This document shows positions 26,704 through 35,790 of a stretch of DNA of 44,573 nt, one piece after another. The notes under the pieces are model-generated. The model saw only the letters and a list, made by a program, of their open reading frames with translations. It was not told the origin of the DNA and searched no databases. This DNA comes from Candidatus Thiodiazotropha sp. 'RUGA' (GTDB taxonomy: Bacteria > Pseudomonadota > Gammaproteobacteria > Chromatiales > Chromatiaceae). The position numbers and the translations under genes are program-made. The stretch is from the NCBI GenBank assembly GCA_016842065.1, contig JAEPDS010000020.1, positions 27,517 through 72,089 on the forward strand, written 5' to 3'. Numbering within the stretch: the first letter of the stretch is position 1; the number at the start of each line of letters is the position of its first letter.

Positions 26704-28440
26704 ATGAGCGTCGATGAATTGGATACCAGACTTCTGGGCCATTTGAGTCTGTTGTATGGTGAGCAGCAAGCGGCAACGCTGTTGCCAAAACTGCATGAGC
26801 TGATCGGTCGGCATATCGAGGTGCGACAGGGCAAGCGCCTCGAGATTCCCCGCTGGGATGAGAAGGACAGTGTGCTGATCGGTTATGGGGACAGCATTCA
26901 ATATCCGGGGATGACCCCGTTGGCCTCCCTGAAACAGTTTTTGGACAGACGCCTGAATGGCGTCTTCAGCATGGTGCATGTGCTGCCCTTCTTCCCCTAC
27001 AGTTCTGACGACGGTTTTTCAGTCTCCGACTTTCGCAGCGTCAATCCCGAGCTTGGGGATTGGCAGGATATCCGGGAGCTGGGTGAGAACTTCTCCCTGC
27101 TGTTCGATCTGGTGCTCAACCACATGTCCAGGGAGCACCTCTGGTTCGTCAACTTTGTGCATGACGAGGAGCCCGGGCGTGACTATGTGGTCCAGGTATC
27201 GCCGGATGAGAATCTCTCCATGGTAGTGCGGCCACGCAGTACGCCTCTGTTGAGCCGGGTTCGTACGCCCCGCGGCATGCTCGATGTCTGGGCCACATTC
27301 AGCAATGATCAGATCGACCTGAACTATGCCAATCCAGAGGTACTGCTCGAGTTCATCGACATTCTGCTGGACTACATCCGGCGTGGTGCGCGGGCGGTGC
27401 GTCTGGATGCGGTGGCCTTTCTCTGGAAGGAGATCGGCACCAGCTGTATCCATCTGCCGCAGACCCATGAAGTGATCAAACTCTTCAGGACACTGCTCGA
27501 TGTGCTTGAACCCGGGGCGATACTGTTGACGGAGACCAATGTCCCGCATCAGGAGAATATCAGCTACTTCGATCAGGGCAATGAGGCCAACATGGTCTAT
27601 CAGTTCAGCCTGCCGCCACTGATTCTGCACGCCATCATGTGTCAGACCACCGAGTTCCTGGTGCCCTGGGCCCGCTCTCTGGAGCAGGAGACGCTGCCTG
27701 AAGGCTGCACCTATCTGAATTTCACCGCCTCCCACGACGGGGTAGGGCTACGTCCGCTAGAGGGTCTGGTGCCGGACGAAGATCTGGATGAGCTGTTGGA
27801 TATGATGCGCAGGCGAGGCGGCTATGTCTCGATGCGCGCCACCACTGAGGGTCGGGACCGGCCCTATGAGCTGAATATCAGCTATTTCGATGCCTTTGCA
27901 GCCGAGGATGATGATGTGGATCCCTGGCACATCGCCCGCTATATGCTCTCCCAGACCCTGCCCCTTTCGTTTCGGGGTATACCGGCGGTCTACATCAATG
28001 CCCTGGGTGCGACTCCGAACGATCCATTAGGGGTGGAGCGTACCGGCATGACCCGCAGCATCAATCGGCGCAAGTGGGATGGCGCCGAGCTCGAACGCTT
28101 GATCGATCTGCCGTTGACCGATGCGGGACAGGTATTCCCTGAGTATATTCGTCGACTGCGCATCCGCAGTGGGATCAAGGCGTTTCATCCGGATGCGCCG
28201 CAGCGGGTGCTGGATATGCCGGACGGAATTCTCGCTCTGGAGCGGACCAGTCTGGATGGTGAGCAGCGGGTCTATGCCATCCATAACATGACCGGTGATC
28301 TGAGGTCGGTGGATATATCCGCTCTGGGCGGTGCCAGCCAGCGCTGGTTCGATGCCCTGCATCAGGTGGTGCCGGACATGGATGGTGACGGGGTGCGGTT
28401 TCGTCCCTACCAGACCGTCTGGTTGATGGCCAAGGGTTGA
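26704..28440 (+). CDS. GH13_18 sucrose-phosphorylase-family enzyme, probable glucosylglycerate phosphorylase
   Basis: A 578-residue TIM-barrel enzyme. The glycoside phosphorylase active site is visible: the nucleophile Asp in AVRLDAVAFLWKEIGTSC, the acid/base Glu in LLTETNVPH, and the transition-state Asp in ASHDGVGLRPLEG. Members cleave sucrose, sucrose-6'-phosphate or glucosylglycerate with phosphate to give glucose-1-phosphate. Because it converges on gpgS-gpgP, glucosylglycerate is the likely substrate, as for E. coli YcjM. Specificity is inferred from context, not from residues. An FNR-type box lies 125 bp upstream. Length is a little above that of sucrose phosphorylase (about 500). Confidence 0.85.
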   Translation: MSVDELDTRLLGHLSLLYGEQQAATLLPKLHELIGRHIEVRQGKRLEIPRWDEKDSVLIGYGDSIQYPGMTPLASLKQFLDRRLNGVFSMVHVLPFFPYSSDDGFSVSDFRSVNPELGDWQDIRELGENFSLLFDLVLNHMSREHLWFVNFVHDEEPGRDYVVQVSPDENLSMVVRPRSTPLLSRVRTPRGMLDVWATFSNDQIDLNYANPEVLLEFIDILLDYIRRGARAVRLDAVAFLWKEIGTSCIHLPQTHEVIKLFRTLLDVLEPGAILLTETNVPHQENISYFDQGNEANMVYQFSLPPLILHAIMCQTTEFLVPWARSLEQETLPEGCTYLNFTASHDGVGLRPLEGLVPDEDLDELLDMMRRRGGYVSMRATTEGRDRPYELNISYFDAFAAEDDDVDPWHIARYMLSQTLPLSFRGIPAVYINALGATPNDPLGVERTGMTRSINRRKWDGAELERLIDLPLTDAGQVFPEYIRRLRIRSGIKAFHPDAPQRVLDMPDGILALERTSLDGEQRVYAIHNMTGDLRSVDISALGGASQRWFDALHQVVPDMDGDGVRFRPYQTVWLMAKG

Positions 28441-28525
28441 AACCCAAAACTTTTTATAGCGACATGATTGGACTGGGCGTTGGTGTGGCGAATGGTGGCT
28501 TGGCGGTTAATCTCAAGAAGAACTG

Positions 28526-28687
28526 GTCCGCAAATGAACGCTGATGAACGCAAATAAGAGTCGCAAATTGTTTGAGTGGTTGTGGTTGTTTTTAGGTCAG
28601 CGGCGCTGATTCGTGGATTGGGTCAATTACGCTAGACCGATCCGCTACATCAAAACCATTTGCGTTTATTCGCGTTCATTTGCGGAC
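28526..28687. repeat. Inverted pair of GTCCGCAAATGAACGC repeats between convergent genes
   Basis: A copy at 28526-28555 (GTCCGCAAATGAACGC then TGATGAACGC) faces an inverted copy at 28657-28687 (CATTTGCGTTTATTCGCG then TTCATTTGCGGAC). The transcript could fold into a long stem enclosing about 100 nt. It sits between the stop codons of the phosphorylase and gpgS genes. Confidence 0.8.
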
Positions 28688-28736
28688 TCATAAATCTTCC
28701 TCTTACAAACAGATCTTTTCAGCGACTGACCCTGGC

Positions 28737-29948
28737 TCAACCGTTATCCTCGGCGACTGCCTGAAACAGCCGGTCCGTGAAATCGGGCATCGCCGAGAGT
28801 ACCCGTTTCCAGTTGGGGATGAACGGGGCCTCCAGCGGGTTGTCGAGAAATGCCTGGCCCGCCTCGACGATGCTCTGCTGAAACACCTCGATCGCTTCCT
28901 CTTCCGCATGCCGGTTGAAGGCCAGGGCATTGAGCTTCGCATCGTGGTAGTACATCTCCACCATATCCAGCGCTTTACGCAGATAGGCGGCCTTCAGGCT
29001 GCGGAAGAAGGCCTGGTTCATCTGAATCCCTTCGGTGGCCAGTTTGCGGTAGAAGGATTTGGCGATATCCCGGCTCATCTTCGCCAGTCCGCCGGTGCGA
29101 TCCTCGGCGGAGAGATCCTGATGCTTGTGGTCGTATTGGTCGGCGATATCGACCTGGCAGATCTGATGATGGGAGATATTGCGGTAGACCTCGGACAACA
29201 GACCGACTTCCAATCCCCAGTCGCTGGGTATGCGTACCTGGGAGGCGAGATCGCGACTCATGGCGAACTCGCCTGAAAGGGGATAGCGAAAACTGTCCAT
29301 ATACTCCAGGTAGTCGAGCGGACCGACCATCAGCCTCAGAGCCCTTAGCAGCGGAGTGACAAACAGTCGGGTGACCCGCCCACTGAGTTTGTTCTCATTG
29401 ACCCGGGCGTAGTAGCCCTTGGCGTATTCAAAATTGAAGTTGGGATGGGCCAGGGGATAGAGCAGGCGTGCCGGCAGCTCCCTTGAGTAGGTGACAATAT
29501 CGCAATCGTGCAGTCCGATTGCCTGCAGCTCTTCAATCGCCAGGGCATAGCCCATACAGAACCAGACATTGCGTCCCTTACCCGGCTCTGGTGGGGATAG
29601 GTCGCGCTCCTGAAGTTCTGAGTCAAGGCTTCTCAGTCTTGCGCCATCCTGCCACAGCAGGTGGGTGCGTTGGGGCAGGCGGGCAAAAAAATCCTGGGCC
29701 TGTTTGAATTCACTTTCAGTCGCCCGGTCGAGTCCGATGATGATGTGAGAGATGTAGCTGGCGTGTTGCAGCTCATCGATGATATGGCTGAGAGCGGGGC
29801 CGGTGAGTTCCGAATAGAGACTGGGAAGAATCAGCCCGATCGGTTTTTTGCTGGCAAAACTGGAGAGCTCCTGCTCCATCTCATTGAGGGGGCGCTCGGT
29901 GAGTTTGTGTAGCGTTGTGATATCCCCATGTTGGAAAAAGTCGGCCAT
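28737..29948 (-). CDS. gpgS: Glucosyl-3-phosphoglycerate synthase
   Basis: A 403-residue GT-A-fold glycosyltransferase that would join NDP-glucose and 3-phosphoglycerate into glucosyl-3-phosphoglycerate, the first step to the osmolyte glucosylglycerate. Characteristic runs are KPIGLILPSLYSEL, GKGRNVWFCMGYAL, HDCDIVTYSRELPARLLYPL (carrying the metal-binding DxD as DCD), GRVTRLFVTPLLRAL, and RIPSDWGLEVGLLSEVYRN. These match the bacterial GpgS of the Persephonella type; a mannosyl version is the alternative. The ATG overlaps the gpgP stop by one base (TAATG), so the order is gpgP-gpgS in one operon. It is convergent with the phosphorylase. Confidence 0.9.
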   Translation of the reverse strand: MADFFQHGDITTLHKLTERPLNEMEQELSSFASKKPIGLILPSLYSELTGPALSHIIDELQHASYISHIIIGLDRATESEFKQAQDFFARLPQRTHLLWQDGARLRSLDSELQERDLSPPEPGKGRNVWFCMGYALAIEELQAIGLHDCDIVTYSRELPARLLYPLAHPNFNFEYAKGYYARVNENKLSGRVTRLFVTPLLRALRLMVGPLDYLEYMDSFRYPLSGEFAMSRDLASQVRIPSDWGLEVGLLSEVYRNISHHQICQVDIADQYDHKHQDLSAEDRTGGLAKMSRDIAKSFYRKLATEGIQMNQAFFRSLKAAYLRKALDMVEMYYHDAKLNALAFNRHAEEEAIEVFQQSIVEAGQAFLDNPLEAPFIPNWKRVLSAMPDFTDRLFQAVAEDNG

Positions 29949-30787
29949 TATCGCTCCTCAAATTGTTGTATCAGGTCCAGAAGCGCCTGGTTCCATCCGG
30001 CTGGTCCCGGTTCGTCGGTCACTTTGGTATCGGGTCGTTCCGACAGCGTCATATGGCTGCCATCATGTTTGCGCACTATGATCGGGGTGTTTACCGCCAA
30101 CAACATCGCTCTATCGTTATCACTGTCACCCAAGGCGATGGTTCGGTTGATCTGCTTGCCTCTGCTGCGCAGGTGGTTGACGATATGAGAGACGGCCTGG
30201 CCTTTGTCGGTATCGCTCAACAGGTGAAGAAAACGTCCGCCCTGCAGAAGTCTCATGCCGGCAGACTCCGCCTTGCGTTGAAACCGTTTCAGGCTCTCCT
30301 GATCACCGTGCCAGAGCAGAGGTTCCGTTGCCAGTCGATGTTGTGCCAGTTGTGCGGACTCTCGATTCAGGCCGGTCTCCTCCATTACCTGCTCGACACT
30401 CATATCTCCGAAACCGATGAAGTCGAAGTCAGGGTTGGAACGGCAATCGACGAGGAAGTCGCGCATCCGCAGGTAGCCGGGCGGGGCAACCTGGGGTTCT
30501 TCGTCCGGATAGATGATGACGGTGCCGTTCTCAGCTACCATTGGACCATCCAGCTCAAGTCGCGCTTTATAGACGTTCAATTCCGCGTGGGTTTTGCTTG
30601 AGATCGGGATCACCGGGATACGATTCTGTTTGAGTAACCTGAGGGCCGGCAGCGCCGGACTGAAGTCGTAGCTATGGTGGTCAAGCAAGGTACCGTCGAG
30701 ATCGGTGAAGACCAACCATCCCTCGACTGGATTCCGCGCTTTCTTATGTCCTGATACGGGTATGATCGACACGTGATTTTCCAGCAC
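29948..30787 (-). CDS. gpgP: Glucosyl-3-phosphoglycerate phosphatase (HAD-IIB, MPGP-like)
   Basis: A 279-residue cytoplasmic HAD phosphatase. Motif I is FTDLDGTLLD (residues about 27-36), motif II is PVIPISSKTHAEL, an MPGP-family VAENGTVIIYP follows, and motif IV is IALGDSDNDRAML. It removes the phosphate from glucosyl- or mannosyl-3-phosphoglycerate to release the osmolyte. The first codon is GTG (30787) with AGGT upstream; another GTG five codons on is possible. It is first in the two-gene operon with gpgS. YedP-type mannosyl-phosphoglycerate phosphatase is the alternative, but the linked gpgS argues for the glucosyl substrate. Confidence 0.88.
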   Translation of the reverse strand: MLENHVSIIPVSGHKKARNPVEGWLVFTDLDGTLLDHHSYDFSPALPALRLLKQNRIPVIPISSKTHAELNVYKARLELDGPMVAENGTVIIYPDEEPQVAPPGYLRMRDFLVDCRSNPDFDFIGFGDMSVEQVMEETGLNRESAQLAQHRLATEPLLWHGDQESLKRFQRKAESAGMRLLQGGRFLHLLSDTDKGQAVSHIVNHLRSRGKQINRTIALGDSDNDRAMLLAVNTPIIVRKHDGSHMTLSERPDTKVTDEPGPAGWNQALLDLIQQFEER

Positions 30788-31253
30788 TATTGACCTGATG
30801 ATTCAGCATAGCGCTGTAGGGTCAAAACAGAATGATCTGAGACAGGCCGAATCGTGATTATACAGGATGAGTCTCCGCTCATGGCGCACTCAGCTGTGGT
30901 TGTCGATGTTAGCGCTTTGATCTCTCTCTCCTGGGGCGGCCTGTCAACGTTGCATTTCAAGAGCAGGTTCTGTGCCAAATACAGGGCGTTGCTAAGGTTG
31001 AAGCACCTCTCAGAGCGAACCTCCGATTTGCTTCTACAGGATTAACTGGGTGAGGGTTTGCCGGGTCGCAGGAGATTGATGCGTATACCGGACTTCACCA
31101 TTGGACTCAGCCACATCGGGTCGGCTTGATTATCTCGCTGAGGGATGCTGCCCCAAAATGGTGCGTGCCGGTGGTCGGGTTGGCGTTTGCTGCGCCATGA
31201 TAGGGCTGACAGACATCAGCCGTGGTTTTCGGCCCTGAATACCGGATAGGTCG
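30788..31253. other. Intergenic region between gpgP and the REC-REC-PAS-GGDEF-EAL gene
   Basis: 466 bp with no convincing gene, promoter or terminator. A TTGACC at about 30820 on the leftward strand lacks a partner at the right spacing. Confidence 0.45.
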
Positions 31254-33866
31254 CTAGGCTTGCGATCGTGACGGGTTACCTTTCTGGCTGGGGCTGTTAG
31301 ACGATGGCATGTCCGAGATATCCATTGGATGGGCCAGGTAGTGTCCTTGCACATAGTCCACACCAATCTGGTGCAGAAAGGCGAGTATCTCAACATCCTC
31401 CACATACTCTGCCACCGTCATCTTACCCAGTGAATGGGCGATATCGTTGATCGACTGGACGATCGCTCTATCCCCTCGATCCGTAGCGACGCCTCTGACG
31501 AACAAGCCGTCGATCTTGATGTAATCCACCGGCAGATTCTTTAAATGGGAGAAGGAGGAGAAGCCGCTGCCGAAATCGTCCAGCGCAAAACGGCAACCCA
31601 GAGCACTGAGTCTGGTAATCAACTGATTGGCGGAGACGAGATTGGAGACGGCCGAGGTTTCGGTAATCTCAAGAATCATTTTACTCGGGTCGATCGCCAG
31701 GGAGATCACCAGCTCCTCGATGGTCTCGATCAGCGCCATATTGGTGATCGTCTGTCCCGACAGATTGATGGTGAATGTACCCCGATACCCCTGCTGCTGT
31801 AGCTCGGCGAGCTGCCTGAGGGCGGCGTTCACCACCCAGCCGTCGATCTTGTCCATCATATTGAAGCGTTCCGCAGTCGGTAAGAAGGCACCGGGTAGCA
31901 CCAAACCCCATGAGGGATCATCCAGGCGCAGTAATGCTTCGTTGATCATCGCTGACTCGGGTACCACGGAAAGCAGTTGTTGAATGATCGGCCCGTCACT
32001 GTCGGACATCAGTGAGGCAGGGATGTATTCAACCGGGATAATCGGCTGGTAGTGGAGGATCAGGTGATCTGACTCCAACGCCTTGTGCAGTCGTGATGAC
32101 CAGCCAAGATCCTTGTCCATCGCCTGTTTGTTATCGTTCTCCTGTATGAACAGGTGAGTGCGATTGCGCCCCTCACCTTTTGCGATATGGCAGGCGATAT
32201 CCGCATTCGCCAACACTTCACTGGAAGAGACGGTGTCGCTGTCGATCAGGGCAATGCCGATGGTGCCGTTGATCTTGTACTGTTTATCCTTATAGACAAA
32301 CAGGTGGTGATCGAGCATTTCACGATAGTCTTCGGCGACGTGAACCACGCTGTTCTTGGTAATGTTCCTGAGAATGACGGCGAACTCGTCGCCACCCAGC
32401 CGGGCGAGCATGTCCGATTTGCGCAGGCGCTGGCTCATCTGCTGAGCGATCTCCAGCAGCAGGCGGTCGCCTGCGGCATGTCCTGCGGTGTCATTGATGT
32501 ACTTGAAGCGGTCGAGATCGAGGTAGAGCAGAGCACTGACCTCGTTACTGCGTTTGAGTCGATCCACCTCCAGGTTCAACTGCTCTTCGAAATAGCGTCG
32601 ATTGTGCAACTGGGTCAATGCATCATGACCTGCCTGCCAGCGTAACTCCTCTTCAAGCTGTTTGTGCTCAGAGATGTCTCGAAATGCGACAACCGAGCCC
32701 TCCCGCTTATCCTCAATGGTCAGTGGGTAGACAGTGCACTCCACCGGGATCGGCTTGCCTGATCTGTGCCAGAAGATGGTCTCCCTGGCCTGGATCTTAT
32801 CCCCATTTGCATAGCTCTTCTGCAGAAAACAGCGCTCCTGCAAAACGCGATAGCCCAGATCATCGGCGAAGTGAAAGAGTTCATGGGCCGACTTTCCGAT
32901 CAATAGCGCCTCAGAGTCATAGCCCAATATCTGACGACAGGCTGGGTTGACGAATGAGATATGGCCATTCGGGTCAACCCCGTAGACACCGTCTCCCACC
33001 GATCTGAGAATCCCGCCAAGCCTTTTGCGTTCCTTCTCGATCGCCTGATGGGCGCGAATGTGGCGACTCATCGCATCGATGCGGCTGAGAAACAGGTCAT
33101 CGCTCTCATTCTTGAACATACACTCGACGGCACCGGCTTCAAGGGATTGCTTGATCGCCTTGTCGAGGTAGGTGCCGGTGATGATGGCAGAGGTCATCGA
33201 TGCGGTAGTCTCGTTTTCACGCAGTTTCCGACACAGCACATCGCCGGTGGCATCCGGCATAAAGTAGTCGATGATGGCGATGTCGTAGGCTGAGGCCAGC
33301 GCCTTGTCAAAGCCTTCAGCGACATTACCGGCGGTCTCTGTCTCATAGCCATTGGTATTCAAGAGGCGCTTGTACTTGACTCTGACGGTTCTGGAGTCAT
33401 CGACAAACAGTACCCGTATCGGTTGAACCGATGCCGGGTTCTCGACCTGATTCGCCATCTGCTTGTTGGCATCTGCCAGTAGCTGCGAAAGCTGATCGGT
33501 ACTCCGTTTGTAGTCTGCCCAGAACAGGAATGCGGTATTGGGCCTTGCTTTGGCCCATTCAGCGATCGTGCTGTTCTCTTCATGGGCAAACACCATGATT
33601 ACCTGGGAGGCATAGGCCTGGTGCTGCACCATTTTGCACAACGATAAGGGATTGATTGAGGTGTCAGCGGGCCAGCCAAGCATCACCGCATCGAAGTTCA
33701 CACCATCATCGGCGCTGGAGCGGATGCGGGGAATTGCAGATTTATGGTCGCTTTCGATCTCGACCTCATAACCCGCCTTGATCAAGAGATTCCTCTGGAT
33801 ATGACGGATGGTCGGGGAGTGCTCAATCAGTAAAACGCTCGGCAAAACCGCTTCCTTGAAAGTCAT
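31254..33866 (-). CDS. REC-REC-PAS-GGDEF-EAL c-di-GMP response regulator
   Basis: An 870-residue cytoplasmic regulator. The first receiver (residues about 10-130) has lost its phospho-acceptor Asp: the expected beta-3 aspartate is glycine in DAVMLGWPAD. The second receiver is intact (VLFVDDSRT, and Asp in YDIAIIDYFMP). A PAS domain follows, then GGDEF (RLGGDEFAVIL, I-site RKSD) and EAL (NEALLRL, FALDDFGSGFSSF, YIKIDGLFV). Between HYQPI and EAL there are about 33 residues, clearly longer than usual. Both catalytic domains look intact. The C-terminal 20 residues are Ser/Pro-rich. The ATG at 33866 is chosen; a TTG precedes it. A sigma-28-type promoter lies upstream. Confidence 0.92.
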   Translation of the reverse strand: MTFKEAVLPSVLLIEHSPTIRHIQRNLLIKAGYEVEIESDHKSAIPRIRSSADDGVNFDAVMLGWPADTSINPLSLCKMVQHQAYASQVIMVFAHEENSTIAEWAKARPNTAFLFWADYKRSTDQLSQLLADANKQMANQVENPASVQPIRVLFVDDSRTVRVKYKRLLNTNGYETETAGNVAEGFDKALASAYDIAIIDYFMPDATGDVLCRKLRENETTASMTSAIITGTYLDKAIKQSLEAGAVECMFKNESDDLFLSRIDAMSRHIRAHQAIEKERKRLGGILRSVGDGVYGVDPNGHISFVNPACRQILGYDSEALLIGKSAHELFHFADDLGYRVLQERCFLQKSYANGDKIQARETIFWHRSGKPIPVECTVYPLTIEDKREGSVVAFRDISEHKQLEEELRWQAGHDALTQLHNRRYFEEQLNLEVDRLKRSNEVSALLYLDLDRFKYINDTAGHAAGDRLLLEIAQQMSQRLRKSDMLARLGGDEFAVILRNITKNSVVHVAEDYREMLDHHLFVYKDKQYKINGTIGIALIDSDTVSSSEVLANADIACHIAKGEGRNRTHLFIQENDNKQAMDKDLGWSSRLHKALESDHLILHYQPIIPVEYIPASLMSDSDGPIIQQLLSVVPESAMINEALLRLDDPSWGLVLPGAFLPTAERFNMMDKIDGWVVNAALRQLAELQQQGYRGTFTINLSGQTITNMALIETIEELVISLAIDPSKMILEITETSAVSNLVSANQLITRLSALGCRFALDDFGSGFSSFSHLKNLPVDYIKIDGLFVRGVATDRGDRAIVQSINDIAHSLGKMTVAEYVEDVEILAFLHQIGVDYVQGHYLAHPMDISDMPSSNSPSQKGNPSRSQA

Positions 33867-34527
33867 CAATCAGTGAAGTACTGAATAACCATAAATTCAG
33901 TAGTGTTATCGGGCAAATGGTCGGTAACTTTAAACATTTAGGAAATTCAGTAACCTATAGGAGTTTTGTTCTTTATTTGCTGGTGAGGACTTGCCTGGAT
34001 AGATGCACATGTCAGGGGGAGGCGTCGCCAGAATATCAAGCAACCGTCGGCTAGAGTGCCCCACTGAGGAACCGGCTCCAGCCATCCCTTGGTCTGGTGT
34101 TCCTGTGTACGGTTCTGTTTCCATTCAGACGCAATCGGCCAGGGTCAATTTTTTGAGCTGCGGTGGATATCCATTGCGTCAACCGCTGAGTTGAATTGTT
34201 TGCTCCGAGAGTGTCTGCCGACCGAAGATGAATTGTCATCCGGGCTGAACCAGAACAGTTTCTTTCTCCAGATAATGGTGTAGTATCTGCAACCTAGGAT
34301 TGGTTCATAAATTTGTAACAATAAATTCCATATCCCCGATTTTCCGATTCCAGCCACTCATCGAATCAAAAAACGCTCGGTGATGCCTGGCGATCCATCC
34401 TCAGCAGTCGTTAGTGAGGATATATAAAAATATTTCACGTAGGGCAGTCGCCATATCGGCAATAAAACAACTCAGCACGAAAAAACCATAACAGCTGAAT
34501 TCAATTGATACTGTGGAGAATCACACG
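33867..34527. other. Intergenic region upstream of the porin gene
   Basis: About 660 bp between divergent genes. The left end holds the sigma-28-type promoter. The rest has AT-rich stretches (for example near 34420-34435) but no recognisable gene or RNA. Short overlapping frames on both strands have no features. Confidence 0.5.
33906..33932 (-). promoter_or_regulatory. Sigma-28 (FliA)-type promoter of the REC-REC-PAS-GGDEF-EAL gene
   Basis: Read leftward: TAAAGTTA, 11 bp, CCCGATAA, one mismatch per box from the consensus TAAAGTTT-N11-GCCGATAA. Initiation near 33899 gives a short leader of about 30 nt. This is the best of the three sigma-28 sites. Confidence 0.8.
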
Positions 34528-35691
34528 ATGAATCAAATGAAACAGAAGCTGCCAGGGATAGCTCTGATCGGTGCCTGCATGATGCTGCCAACTACTGCAT
34601 CGGCCTACAACTTCAGTCAGGTTTTCGGTGGTGACGTGGATGTCAGCATCGGTGGCTATGCAAAACTCAGCGCCATGTGGACCGATACCGACAGCGGCAC
34701 CATCGCTGGCGGAGCCGGCGGTGCGGGCAGGACTTTCTATCTGCCCTCTTCCATTCCGACGGGTGGTGATGACGGTGATGCGGTCTATGACATGACAGCC
34801 CGCGAGTCCCGCATCAATTTCAAGGCCAAGACAAAGGCTGGTGATCACTCGCTTGGTGTGGTGATGGAGATGGATTTCCTGACCACCGGTTTCGGTAATG
34901 AGGCGGTGAGTAACAGTTACTCACCTCGCTTGAGACACTACCTCTTCACCTTCGATAACTGGCTGTTCGGCCAGACCTGGTCGACCTTCATGGATACCGG
35001 CGCACTGCCCGATGCCTTGGACTTTCTGGGTGCGCCGGAAGGTACGGTGTTTGTAAGGCAGCCGATGATTCGCTATAGCCTGGGTAACGTCCAATTGGCT
35101 CTGGAGAATCCGGAAACCTTCGCCGATACCGGTATCAGTGACGATAACGCACTGCCTGATCTGGCGGCCAACTACAGTATGAAAATGGGTTGGGGTCACC
35201 TGCGGGTCAATGGTCTGTTGCGTCAACTGAAAGTTGAGGATGGCGGCTCGGAAGAGACCACCACCGGCTGGGGTCTGGGTGTCAGCGGCAAGATCAAAAT
35301 CCTCGAAACGGATGATATCCGCTTTGCGGTCAATTATGGCGACGGCATGGGCCGCTACACCAGTCTGGGTGTGGTCCGGGATGCGGTAGTCGATCCGAGT
35401 GACGGCAGTCTTGAGGCGGTGGAATCCCTTGCCGGCTTTGTCGCCTATCGACATATGTGGAACAGCAAGTGGCGCTCAAACGTGATTCTGAGCCTGGTTG
35501 AGGTGGATAATCCCTCTTCCGCTCCGGGCAGCCTCAACGAGAGCGCCAACAGCCTCCAGGTCAACCTGATGTACAACCCGATCAAACCGGTGACTCTTGG
35601 TGTCATGTATCTGCATGGCACGTTGGAGAAAGAGAGTGGAGACGAGGGTGAGCTGGACCGGCTGCAGTTTGCCGCCAAATACGCCTTCTGA
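34528..35691 (+). CDS. DcaP-like outer-membrane porin
   Basis: A 387-residue protein with a signal peptide (IALIGACMMLPTTASA, then YNFSQVFG) and a body of alternating beta-strands. It starts with DVDVSIGGYAKLSAMW, has ARESRINFKAKT and NWLFGQTWSTFMDTGALPDAL (residues about 80-160) as in the DcaP trimeric porins, and ends in the membrane-insertion residue Phe (FAAKYAF). DcaP porins admit small organic acids. The ATG at 34528 has GGAG 9 nt upstream. The long upstream region suggests regulation. A hairpin terminator follows it. Confidence 0.88.
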   Translation: MNQMKQKLPGIALIGACMMLPTTASAYNFSQVFGGDVDVSIGGYAKLSAMWTDTDSGTIAGGAGGAGRTFYLPSSIPTGGDDGDAVYDMTARESRINFKAKTKAGDHSLGVVMEMDFLTTGFGNEAVSNSYSPRLRHYLFTFDNWLFGQTWSTFMDTGALPDALDFLGAPEGTVFVRQPMIRYSLGNVQLALENPETFADTGISDDNALPDLAANYSMKMGWGHLRVNGLLRQLKVEDGGSEETTTGWGLGVSGKIKILETDDIRFAVNYGDGMGRYTSLGVVRDAVVDPSDGSLEAVESLAGFVAYRHMWNSKWRSNVILSLVEVDNPSSAPGSLNESANSLQVNLMYNPIKPVTLGVMYLHGTLEKESGDEGELDRLQFAAKYAF

Positions 35692-35712
35692 TCAGAAGCC
35701 TCCCTCAAATGA

Positions 35713-35747
35713 CAGGCCTTGCAGTGTCCGCTGCAAGGTCTGTTTCT
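35713..35747 (+). terminator. Terminator after the porin gene
   Basis: A 12-bp stem with one G-U pair (35713-35724 with 35731-35742; core CCTTGCAG/CTGCAAGG), followed by TTTCT. Confidence 0.7.
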
Positions 35748-35790
35748 ATCTACACTGGTATTTCTATCGGCTCTGAAAGGAGATGATGCG

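Noticed and set aside
30787-31045. 63-residue frames on both strands between gpgP and the REC gene
   Set aside because: They overlap each other, lack ribosome sites and have no recognisable features.
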